64,000 nt of DNA from Haematococcus lacustris (lineage: Eukaryota > Chlorophyta > Chlorophyceae > Chlamydomonadales > Haematococcaceae): NCBI GenBank assembly GCA_030144725.1, contig JASKMD010000008.1:1840343-1904342 (forward strand). The letters run 5' to 3'. A program made the position numbers and the translations under genes. Numbering within the stretch: the stretch's first letter is position 1; every line of letters starts with the position of its first letter. Below the pieces are notes generated by a model. That model had not been told where the DNA came from. It worked only from the letters and a program-made list of their open reading frames with translations, and made no database searches. Below are positions 23,001 through 30,200 of this stretch, piece by piece.

Positions 23001-24253
23001 CTGTGTGTGTGCTGAACAGCATCACTGGCGAGGGACAGGGCAGTTGCCACACTCCCCAGCAGGAGCCGCCGGGCAGGGTTGGTGCCTGTCCCTGTCCCGC
23101 AGATGGGCTTGTCTTGGAGCTCACTCCGCCCGCTGCTGCTGGCCCTGCCCCCTAAGGAGCTGCAACGGGTGGCTGTCCCGCTGCTGCTGCTGCTGGCGCA
23201 GCACTCTGCCCAGGCAGTGTGGGCAGAGGCAGGGCAGGTGCTGGGCACACAGCCCCGCTCGCCCCCAGGGACCAGGGGCCCGCAGGGCAGCCTGCTGGTG
23301 GGCGACCCCCTGCTGCCCCTGGTGCTGGCAGCCGTAGGCGGCCCTAGGCATCATAGGGGGGAGGGCCAAGGGGAGGGGGAGGGGGGGGTGGAGGGGGTGG
23401 GGGAGGGTCTGCATCAGCAGGTGTGTGGTGAGGATGGCCACAGAGGACTGCCACAGAGCAGCAACAACAGCAACAGCCTCGGCCAAAGTAGCTGCCATGT
23501 GGGCTTCAAGAGCATTTCGCTTGAGCCCATCCAGCTTAGTCTGTCCGGCAACCCCACCTCTGACCTGCTGCTGGCGCTGACATGTGTGCAAGATGTGCTG
23601 CAGGCCCAGCTGCCCCTGGTGGCTGCAAGTCATGAGGGGCAGGGACAGGGGCAGGGGCAGGGGCAGGGGCAGGCCCACCAAGCCATCTGGGCCCAGGTGC
23701 ATCAGCTGCAGTCCGACCTGGCGTCGCAACAGCGTGACAGTGGGCTGCCGTCTGACCCTAGCAGCGTCACAGAGAGCAGTGGGGGCAGGGCTCAGGGGCT
23801 GGTGGGCAAAGCCGCAGTGCAGGACAGGGCTGAGCGGTGCACATCAGTCAGTGGGCCAGGTGCCGCTGCCCCCTGGCCCCTGCTAGGAGGCGAGGCAGGT
23901 GGACCCAGCAGCCCAAGGTACGATCTGCTTGTAGGCATGGGCGCTACTGCTCCTGCCCCTCCTCTTCCCTCCTGCTGACTCCCTTGCTCCTTGTGCTTGC
24001 CCCTGCCCTTGTCCCCTTCCCGTGCCTCCCCTCATGACCTTTGCCTCTCCCCGGCCTCCCCTCATGACCTCTCCAGCCGCCACCGCTGCTATTGTCTCGT
24101 GGTTTTGGGTCCAGGCCGCTGCTAGCTGCTGTGGAGGCTCTGCAGCTGTGCGGCCAGGCAGCGCCTGGGGAGGTAGACCGGCTGCGGCTGGAGTTGCTGG
24201 GCGACGAGCTAGTCCAGGCACTACTTGATGAAGCGTCAGTGCACCAACTGTGA
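868..24253 (+). CDS. Very long multi-exon gene for a leucine-rich helical-repeat protein, function unknown
   Basis: I read this as one plus-strand gene because exon-like blocks with the same character recur to a clear terminal exon. The blocks are short amphipathic helices rich in Leu, Ala and Gln, such as LRLDISSLAQALHCFARHD and LLLALPPKELQRVAVPLLL, separated by low-complexity linkers. In the 3' half the exons 15152-16319, 17005-18102, 18525-18776, 19573-19638, 20286-20846, 21112-21521, 22488-22623, 23103-23917 and 24115-24253 join without breaking phase. The 5' half has similar blocks but I could not chain them fully, and it could be a separate gene. The helical pattern loosely recalls OPR, FASTK or RAP-type organellar RNA factors. 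No RAP domain or other diagnostic motif is seen, so this is only a suggestion. Introns carry large tandem arrays. A TGTAA polyadenylation-type signal lies at 24341-24345, with another just after the stop at 24254-24258. Confidence 0.55.
2860..2943 (+). repeat. CAG trinucleotide run (about 27 copies)
   Basis: A pure CAG tract, followed by shorter CAG groups to about 2990. Each frame gives a homopolymer (Gln, Ser or Ala). Other CAG runs lie at about 1741-1791, 3601-3631, 8782-8825 and 61545-61568. Confidence 0.95.
3276..3782 (+). CDS. Probable exon block: helical segment followed by Ala/Gln low-complexity linker
   Basis: The frame reads a Pro-rich lead-in, then a helical stretch containing LLPDLLVSLWHLPPATFTH and AAALAQHLMHPHQLAGLH. 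Polythreonine and polyglutamine follow, encoded by ACC and CAG runs. The alternation of helix and homopolymer matches the rest of the long gene. Exon ends are not fixed. Confidence 0.35.
   Translation: MQLTPAVLARPPPRSTSSPSPPPPAPPVSQLLPDLLVSLWHLPPATFTHQQAAALAQHLMHPHQLAGLHPAAAAWLALQRANLEPLRRTVMQASAAATTTTTTSSSTTKQQQQQQQQQWGKRQQQQWSGMAAAFGSACPATASGAPGPAAAAAGPACNGLAVASLHPA
4075..4152 (+). repeat. GAGGGCAGCAGG 12-mer array
   Basis: About six copies. In the local plus frame it gives a Glu-Gly-Ser-Arg tandem repeat, which may be coding in the long helical-repeat gene. Confidence 0.9.
4980..5490 (+). CDS. Probable exon block with LSPSQAVQALTAL-type helix
   Basis: The frame reads a clear helical repeat, LSPSQAVQALTALSVVEARL, then HRLEALGVPEDML about 75 residues later. 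The DNA is CpG-rich (many CGCG and TCGCGA) while its flanks are CpG-poor, as expected for selected coding sequence. The exon probably ends before the frame loses character at about 5.3-5.4 kb. Confidence 0.35.
7200..8055 (+). CDS. Probable exon blocks of the long gene
   Basis: Two helical stretches are visible. The first, about 7230-7400, reads PAALEAVLHAATEAVLPGLH. The second, about 7820-8050, contains LLRACLEARNLGVAIPARMQ and LDLPDLLCLAQLIAG, followed by a possible GT donor near 8051. They are in different frames and need an intron or introns between about 7.4 and 7.8 kb. Both lie in CpG-rich DNA. Confidence 0.35.
8520..9080 (+). CDS. Probable exon just before the CCCCA intron
   Basis: The frame carries helical LLQLMALQAELLEACRQQ, a polyglutamine tract from a CAG run (about 8782-8825) and LQPSAAELWLTCRMQLLPL. 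It ends at a good donor (GTGAGT) near 9080. The matching acceptor (TTGCAG) lies just after the pentamer array near 10530. The next exon there reads VLQLGELLLRLGLAHDPLF and ends at GTGAGC near 10600. Confidence 0.45.
9135..10522 (+). repeat. CCCCA pentamer satellite, about 277 copies
   Basis: About 1.39 kb of uninterrupted CCCCA/CCACC repeat. No variant unit was seen when reading through. It lies between a splice donor near 9080 and an acceptor near 10530, so it makes up almost the whole intron. The apparent long open frames through it (Pro-Thr-Pro-Pro-His on plus, Gly-Val-Gly-Trp-Gly on minus) follow from a 5-bp unit without stop codons in those frames. The G-rich strand (TGGGG) could form G-quadruplexes. 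Confidence 0.97.
10950..11020 (+). repeat. CTG trinucleotide run
   Basis: A nearly pure CTG run with one TTC interruption near its end, probably intronic in the long gene. Confidence 0.9.
13100..13370 (+). CDS. Probable exon block of the long gene
   Basis: The frame reads a CpG-rich stretch with helical LISLQHLMGFGASLTAAQPL and EVLHELLGQLVEHE. It is preceded by SPRRSRPPAQLARVALENAA. The style matches the other exons of this gene, and the right-hand border is probably near 13363. Confidence 0.4.
13890..14015. repeat. CCCACCCG-type tandem repeat
   Basis: Imperfect alternation of CCCACCCG and CCCACCCA units, probably intronic. Frames through it give Pro/His or Gly/Trp/Val strings without meaning. 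Confidence 0.85.
14490..14604 (+). repeat. GGGGTGA heptamer array
   Basis: About 16 head-to-tail copies of GGGGTGA inside an intron of the long gene. Confidence 0.95.
14965..15062. repeat. Interstitial telomere-like repeats in both orientations
   Basis: CTAGGGTT and TTAGGG units (about 14970-15002) are followed by CCCTAA and CCCTAAA units (about 15030-15060). Degenerate copies run to about 15122. Units of this type form green-plant and algal telomeres. Here they sit inside an intron just upstream of the exon at 15152. Confidence 0.8.
15152..16319 (+). CDS. Exon of the long helical-repeat gene
   Basis: This is one of the best exons. It opens after CCCAG, stays open for 1168 bases and ends at GAG|GTGAGG. 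The product is strongly helical: VTPATLQLLLHCCLLLRERR, GVLSLVQCLVHEQ, LILNIRLLAMLVKQAVPD, ALAKRLLESDLAQLSSFLV and LAVTQLARACLRDAEVCREA. The succession of antiparallel-looking helices of about 15 residues suggests an alpha-solenoid. The DNA is CpG-rich and ends in phase 0, which fits the next exon at 17005. Confidence 0.6.
17005..18102 (+). CDS. Exon of the long helical-repeat gene (366 codons)
   Basis: It opens after CCCTGCAG and closes at CTGGTGCAG|GTGAGG, both in phase 0. It begins EVCHRVECCRHPAQLQPWLE and ends in a helical segment, LLLLSTSRLQQGVGRMLAG. The middle is a Gly/Pro/Ser-rich linker. Confidence 0.6.
18122..18491 (+). repeat. Two-block hexamer array: CCCTGC then CCCTGA
   Basis: About 24 copies of CCCTGC change abruptly near 18262 to about 38 copies of CCCTGA. 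The array fills almost the entire intron 18103-18524, whose flanking exons are both in phase 0. Frames through it give Pro-Ala, Pro-Asp or Arg-Gly/Arg-Val strings that are not proteins. Confidence 0.96.
18525..18776 (+). CDS. Exon of the long helical-repeat gene (84 codons)
   Basis: Its borders are TTCAG|GTCATC and GCGCAG|GTGAGG, phase 0 at both ends. The product contains SCRQLLQSGADLLACSLAVR and ends LNALRLDISSLAQ. This continues directly into the next exon's ALHCFARHDLVPVEVVEMA, together a helix pair. Confidence 0.6.
18785..18908 (+). repeat. GGGGGCA heptamer array
   Basis: About 17 copies, starting right after the donor at 18777 in an intron of the long gene. Confidence 0.95.
18970..19190 (+). 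repeat. Two-block pentamer array: GGGTC then GGGGC
   Basis: About 14 copies of GGGTC are followed without spacer by about 29 copies of GGGGC, with the switch near 19046. It lies in the same intron as the heptamer array at 18785. Confidence 0.95.
19573..19638 (+). CDS. Short exon of the long gene (22 codons)
   Basis: Its borders are GTCCAG|GCGCTG and GTGCAG|GTGGGG, phase 0 at both ends. The product is ALHCFARHDLVPVEVVEMA plus three residues, which completes the helix pair begun at the end of the 18525-18776 exon. Confidence 0.5.
20286..20846 (+). CDS. Exon of the long gene (187 codons)
   Basis: It opens after GCTGCAG with LAAANNDLLLHSPQLPPRLV and closes at ACTGAG|GTGGGG after WLPWDIMTE, phase 0 at both ends. 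A central Gly/Ala-rich linker comes from GGGTCA/GGGGCA repeats near 20515-20560. Those repeats are kept in frame, so this array is coding while most arrays in the gene are intronic. Confidence 0.55.
20985..21083 (+). repeat. CCCG tetramer array with CCCA variants
   Basis: A CCCGCCCG run in the intron between the exons ending at 20846 and starting at 21112. Confidence 0.9.
21112..21521 (+). CDS. Exon of the long gene (136 codons plus 2 nt)
   Basis: It opens after TTGCCCACAG with FLDALHALCYSSYTTQLTWE and contains RLLRWLHMHFPPHLPPATWL. It closes at CCCAG|GTGCAG in phase 2. The next well-supported exon at 22488 begins with the complementary single base. A further exon near 21.8-21.9 kb, ending at ACAG|GTGCGG, is possible. 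Confidence 0.55.
22488..22623 (+). CDS. Exon of the long gene
   Basis: Its borders are GGCTGCAG|G and GAACAG|GTGGGG. It enters in phase 2 and leaves in phase 0. The product begins QAWHKDMLLKGVLMEARRR and ends GLLLLALCLEQ. Confidence 0.55.
23103..23917 (+). CDS. Penultimate exon of the long gene
   Basis: It opens after CCCGCAG with MGLSWSSLRPLLLALPPKEL and continues with a helical VPLLLLLAQHSAQAVW. It ends at CCCAAG|GTACGA in phase 2, matching the terminal exon. A Gly/Gln linker from GGGGCA repeats (about 23636-23672) is in frame. Confidence 0.6.
24115..24253 (+). CDS. Terminal exon of the long gene
   Basis: It opens after GGTCCAG. The codon completed across the intron gives RPLLAAVEALQLCGQAAPGE. 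The frame ends LVQALLDEASVHQL and a TGA at 24251-24253. A TGTAA signal follows at 24341-24345, fitting an algal 3' end. Confidence 0.6.
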
Positions 24254-24873
24254 TGTAAGCGTGCAGCAGGAGTCGAGCCCGGAACCTCAGCGGTGGTTTG
24301 CCTTTTCTGGGATGTATTGCCATCATCCTGACAGGTGTTGTGTAACCTCCATACCGGACCCCCTCAACTAACATCTACATTGGCAACATCCACTCATTCA
24401 ATCAGCAGGCTCACTCCTAGCCTCGGTCATCACTCTTTCTCCCATAAGAAACATTGCGCAACTGGACCTGACGACATGGAGGTTCAAGGCACATCAACCT
24501 CGTCATGGTCGTCATCATCACCGCCACCCATCGTCGTCGTCCATTGCCCCCATGCCGGTGGCGCTGATCCTCCCGTGGTTGACGTAAGGCGCAGGAGTGT
24601 AGGCCCGGTCATCTGAAGGATGCCGTGCAACACATCACAACAACACTAAGAGTGAAGGCGGCAACAGCACAGGAGTGAACAGGAGTGGAGCGCGCATCCA
24701 ACAGCACGAACAGCACAGGCAAGCAGCTTTCCCATACATTTAGACAGACCCCAAATTTTCAAAACAATAGGAGTGGACCAGCAAGTATTGGCACACCACG
24801 TTGATACGATGCACACCATGCCACCAGTTGCTCAGACACATGCCTCTTCCCCGTTGCCAACCACCCGCTGCCC
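24254..24873. other. Convergent intergenic region
   Basis: 3' untranslated sequence of the long plus-strand gene faces that of the minus-strand RLT-like gene. The plus-strand TGTAA signal at 24341 lies here. No gene is seen. Confidence 0.6.
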
Positions 24874-27222
24874 TCAACCCAATGCCACCAATTCAGTGCC
24901 GACCAACGCACCGTCTTGGCCCAACAGCGAGTCGAAGCCATCATCGTAACCCTCGCCGTAATCCCGGTCCGGGCCATCATCATCGCCGTCGCCGTCGCTG
25001 ACACGACCGCGCCCCCATTCGCGTGCCAGCACACTCTGCCGCGTCTTGCGAGCCTTGTTGCTGCGCACTTTGCTTGCTTCGTCCTTCCCGCGCTTGCCTG
25101 GGCACAGAAGGGACACACACAAGCTGGCAAGGTGCTTCTACGTCTCGCGGCTTGCATTTGCGTCAAGCGGGCTGCTTACACGCAGTGAACAGTGGTTGCC
25201 TGGTGCGTATACATTGGCACTGACAAACAACGCCACCATCAGTGTATCTTGCCTGAACCTTGCAGCTTCAGTGGAGGCATGACCCTAATTATGTGACCAC
25301 CACTGAAAAGCCGCTGCGCCATGCCCCCACACTGCTTTCCCACCTTTTGCTTGTGTCAAGCGAGCAGTCGCAGAGCGTACAGCAGCAGACACCTTGGCCA
25401 TGGCCTCTGCTCGGCCCGCTCTGGCAGCTGTGGTCATGGCGGCTGCCGCAGAGGCTGCACGCGCCCCCGCTGGTCGACCTGTGCCTGTGAGTACTGGCGT
25501 GACGGGCACTGGGGCAGGGGCGAGGGGGTATAGCCGCCCTTGGGCCTCTGCTAATGCTACAGCGGCTCGGTACGCCGCCACATCGATTTGAAACTCCCGT
25601 GCGGGGGAGGGCATGATGTGGTGGGGCAGGGCTGGGAGCAGCAGCACAGGCCGCAGTCGGCCAGTGGGCAAGAAAGCAGCAGCATACACCAGCGCCACGC
25701 CACCCTCCAGGCTGCTGACGAAGCTGTTGCCCAGTCCCACACGACATGGGCTGCATGAGGGAGCAGTGCGACCCTGTTCACTAGACTCTGGCTGCGGCTC
25801 CACTGCCACTGGCTGGCTGCTGCCTGGCTGCAGGGACGGCGCCCTGGCCATCCCCTTGCGCGCGTTCGAGGCGGGGTTTGCGGCTGCCCCGCCAGGCGCA
25901 CTGTCTTTGCTTGGGGCCGTGATGCTCGCGTTGAGCGGGGCGGGGCGCAACACATAGCGGTACCCCGCTAGCCGGTCCCTGCCACAGCGTTTGAGCTGCT
26001 GGTAATGCAGCGCCGCATCAAGGGCTTGCAGTCGCAGGGCAACTGCCGCAAAGGTGGCAGGGAGCCAGGAGAGGGGCTCCGCAACCGCTATGGTGGCAGC
26101 TGGCGGGCTGGTGGAGGCGAGGGCAAGGGGACCAGGGGTGCCCTGATCTTGGCTGGGGCTGGGTCCAGCCTCTGGCCCAACCACCCCCTCCATGCCTTCC
26201 CCAGTGACTTGGCTGCCTCCTTGGGTGGCGGCTGGGGGGTCAGCAGGCTGGGTGGAGGTGAGTGGTGGAGTGAGGTCCGTCATGGCTGCATCACTGGGCA
26301 GCCTGTGCATGAGGTGCTCCGCACCTGGCTGCCCCTGCCCTTGCCCCTGCCCCTGCCCCTGCTGCCGCCCTTGGTCAGGCCCAGGGGTTCCTCCTCGACT
26401 CGCTGCATTTAAAGCAGCAGCAGCAGCAGCGCTTGGGCACGCCTCCGCCGCTGCGGTCTCGGCTGCCTCCGCCGCCTCTGCAACCTGGCGCTGGGGGCTG
26501 CTCCAGGCTGCCTTGTGGGCGGGTGGAATGCGCTGGAATGAGGCCGTGAAGTAGCCTGGGGCGATGGCCGCTTCCAGTTGTCCTAGGCAGCGCCTCAGGG
26601 CGACCGCCGTGTCTGCTGCTTGCACCGCCAGCTGCCAGGCGGCGCGGTCAAAGTCAGCCAGCAGGGCGCCTGGGGTCACCAGGGCCGCAGCCATTTGCAA
26701 CAAGTCCTGCCGAAGCTTCAACACGCGGAGGCGGCGGGCAGGGCGTGACAAGGCCGTGGGGCTGCTGCTGCCTCCTGCCCCCTGGCCTTGATGTTGTTGG
26801 GAGCCGCTGGAGTAGGGGTGGGGCTGTGTGGGGCATGGGGGCCAGCAGCAGGATTCTGGTTCCAAGTGCTGAGGCAGCAGTGAGGCAGAGGCAGGAGCAA
26901 AGGAGCTGGCTTGCGGCCGCAGCTCGTGGAGCCGCTGCAGCAGGCACTTGGTGTTGGCCAGCTGGGCCTGGGAGAGGAGCACACTGGGCTGGTGCAAGTC
27001 ATCCTGGGTCAGGCTGGAGCATGGGGCTGGAACGCATGGCTGACATGAAATGGGTCGGGAAGGCATGCCTGGGAGGATTGCAGGTCGGTGTTGTACCAGG
27101 GCGGTTGCCAGGGCGCCCTGCAGCCAGCTAGACACAGGCAGGTGTAGGTTGTTGTGGGTCAGTGGGCTGTGGGCAGTGGTGCTGTGGTAGCAGTGTCAGG
27201 CCATGGCTGGTGGACGACGGCT

Positions 27223-27275
<53 letters not shown>

Positions 27276-30200
27276 GCAGTGATGGCAGTAGCAGCAGCAG
27301 CAGCAGCAGCAGCAGGAGCAGCAGCAATAGGAGCAGGAGGTGCCGCTCCAACTGTCAGTCTTTGTGGCTGCTTGGCCAGTATGCTAGTACAAGGCTGCAG
27401 CACACGCAGGCGCAGGAGGGACAGCGGAAGCAGGGAAGCTTGCACAGCTGGAGCAGCTACTTGCTGTGGGCTGCTCACCTCTCTGACGCCACGAGCATCC
27501 AGGCAGGCTGCCAGGCCATCCAGCTGCTGCACCTTGCCCAGCAGCAGCCAACTGAAGCATGCAGCCACAGGCAACAGGCACATGATTTGACCAGGCTTGA
27601 GAAAGCAGCAACACCCCAGTCTCAAGTGTCCCTGGAGTTCCCTACCCTCTGACCCTGACCTTGCCTCACCTCGCCTTTGCCACCTCCGCCCTCACTTGCT
27701 TGTCCCTCCGGCATTGTCAGCTCCTGCCCTTGCGAACACCATCCACAGCCCCTGCCTTCCCTCACTGCAAGCTGTTCCCTTGCGCTGCCATCCCTCCTCC
27801 CCTTCCCATCGCCCCCAACCCCCCGCCCCTGCCTTCCCCTTGCACCCCCCAGCCTTACCTCTCCCCTGACGGAGACTCCACCAGCACCCGCCCTGCATGC
27901 GCGTCCACCTTCTGCTCCTCACCCTGCCCCTGCGTCTGCTGACTCTGCCCCTGGCCCTGCTGCTGCCCCTGCCCCTGTTGGCCGGCCTGCGCCTGCTGAT
28001 GGTAAGGTGGCGGCAGGCAGACAGCCTCGGCTGCCAGCTGAGGACCCAACACAGCGGAGGGTGTGACATGCCAGTACTGGTTGTGGCGCCGGTCCTGACC
28101 CAGTGGCTCCAGGCGGATCGTGTTAGCCTCCTCAGCCTGCAGTCATTAAGAGAACCTGTTGAAGAAGGTTGCCCCCCGGCAGCAGCTGAATCAACAGCCT
28201 TGGCAACAGCCTCACCCGCAGCCTTATCCGCCTACATTTTTCAACCTAACCCAACCATTTGCCCAACCAATTTTGCCTTAACCCCACCTAACCCAGTACT
28301 AACTTCCTCAGCCTCAGCTGCAGCAGCTGCGGCCATGGCTACAGCATGCTGTCCAAGAGCATATAACCACAACCGACCGCTCCATGCGGCCATGTCCGCC
28401 TTTAGCTACTTTTGAGATGTTGTGTGGAGAGAATTACAGTTGCTTACTGTTACAGGCCACCCACTGCCTAACCCTCCAGTCTGTGTGCACCCTACACCCC
28501 TGCAAGCCCACCTTGAGCACGATGGCGGCACGCCGCGCCTTGGCCGCCCTCTCCTCCTCCACAGTGTCCTCTGCCAGAGCTGCGGCCTTGACCTTCTGCT
28601 GTGCCGCCGCCACCTCATCTGCCGCTGCCAGCATCTGTGCAGTCAGCGACATGCCGCCCTCTGGCACCTCCTCGCCCCCTACAGCTGCTGCAGCCTCGGC
28701 CTGGGCCTGCAGCTCTTGCAGCCGCCGGGTGGCAGCTTCTGCAGCCACACTGGCCTGTGCCTGCGCCTCCTGCTGCCGCCGCTTCTTCTCAGTCTGCATG
28801 CATGTGCGTGAGAAAGCCATACGGTGTCAGGCACTGTGCTCGGAGTGCAAGGGGCAGGGGCAGGGGCAGGGGCAGGGGCAGGGGCAGGGGCAGGGGCAGG
28901 GGCAGGGGCAGGGCAGGGCAGGGCAGGGCAGGGCAGGGCAGGGCAGGGCAGGGCAGGGCAGGGCAGGGCAGGGCAGGGCAGGGCAGGGCAGGGCAGGGCA
29001 GGGCAGGGCAGGGCAGGGCAGGGCAGGGCAGGGCAGGGCAGGGCAGGGCAGGGCAGGGCAGGGCAGGGCAGGGCAGGGCAGGGCAGGGCAGGGCAGGGCA
29101 GGGCAGGGCAGGGCAGGGCAGGGCAGGGCAGGGCAGGGCAGGGCAGGGCAGGGCAGGGCAGGGCAGGGCAGGGCAGGGCAGGGCAGGGCAGGGCAGGGCA
29201 GGGCAGAGGGCAGGGCAGAGGGCAGGGCAGGGCAGGGCAGGCAGCTGCTGGGCTGCTGTGCTGCTGACCTTGGAGTCGTCCAGCAGCTGCTTCTTCACAT
29301 TTGCCACCTCTTCCACGCGAGCGTCCAGCAGGTTGCGCACGCTGGGACCGTCACACACCTACACCCCTCCAGGGGCCATGCAGGAGGGGCTATGGGGCGC
29401 AGCGCCACACCAAGGGTGTAGCAAGGGTCAGGGGCAGGGTGGGAGAACAGGAGCCAGACATCAGGCCTTACCAGCACTGAGGCTGCCACTCTAACCACAA
29501 CCAGCCTCAACCAAGCACCTTACCCTGCTCCCAACACCTCCTCCCCACCCCTTCTCCTCTCCTCCCCTCCTCCCCTCCTCCCCAGACCTTGCCCCCCTCA
29601 CCAGGTGGATGAGCCACACTAGCGCGTCAAGCCGCTCCCTCAGCCCCAGCTGGCCGTAGTCCCCGGCAGCCAGGGCACCCACCCAGCTCTCCCTCGAGAA
29701 CTCGTGAGCCGCCGGGCCCGCCTCCTGCCCCCCACCCTCCTCCTCCTCCTCCTCCTCCTCACCGCTGTACCCTCCCCCCTCCTCCTCCTCCCCCCCTGGA
29801 CCCTGAGTGCCCTCCCCTGCTGCCCCGCTAGTTCTCCCAGCCCCTGCCTCCGCCCCAGTGCCTGGGGTGGCAGCAGGGGGGGCCCCATGACAAGGGGTGG
29901 CATGGTTGGGGCCGTTTCCCGGGGTGGCTGAGGCGGCTGCGCTGGCCTGCAGCAGCAGCTTCTGGTGGTGCTGGATGACGGAGGACAGCGCAAAGGTGGC
30001 TGGCGCTACCCGTGTGAACACTCCGTCTCGGCTCAACGCCCCTGATGCACACATGCACAGTGCCCGTAAGACCACATCTGCCACCCCGTCTGTACTCCTA
30101 GCCCTGTCCTTTGCAAGCATCGAGTAGTCTGGGCGACCCACAAGCTGGCGTATCACGCCACATAACCAGGCAGCCCGGTGATGGGGCTAAGGCGCTGGGT

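Noticed and set aside
28384..29494. Gly-Gln-Gly-Arg-Ala frames on plus and Pro-Ala-Leu-Pro-Cys frame on minus
   Set aside because: Readings of the GGGCA array inside an RLT-like intron.
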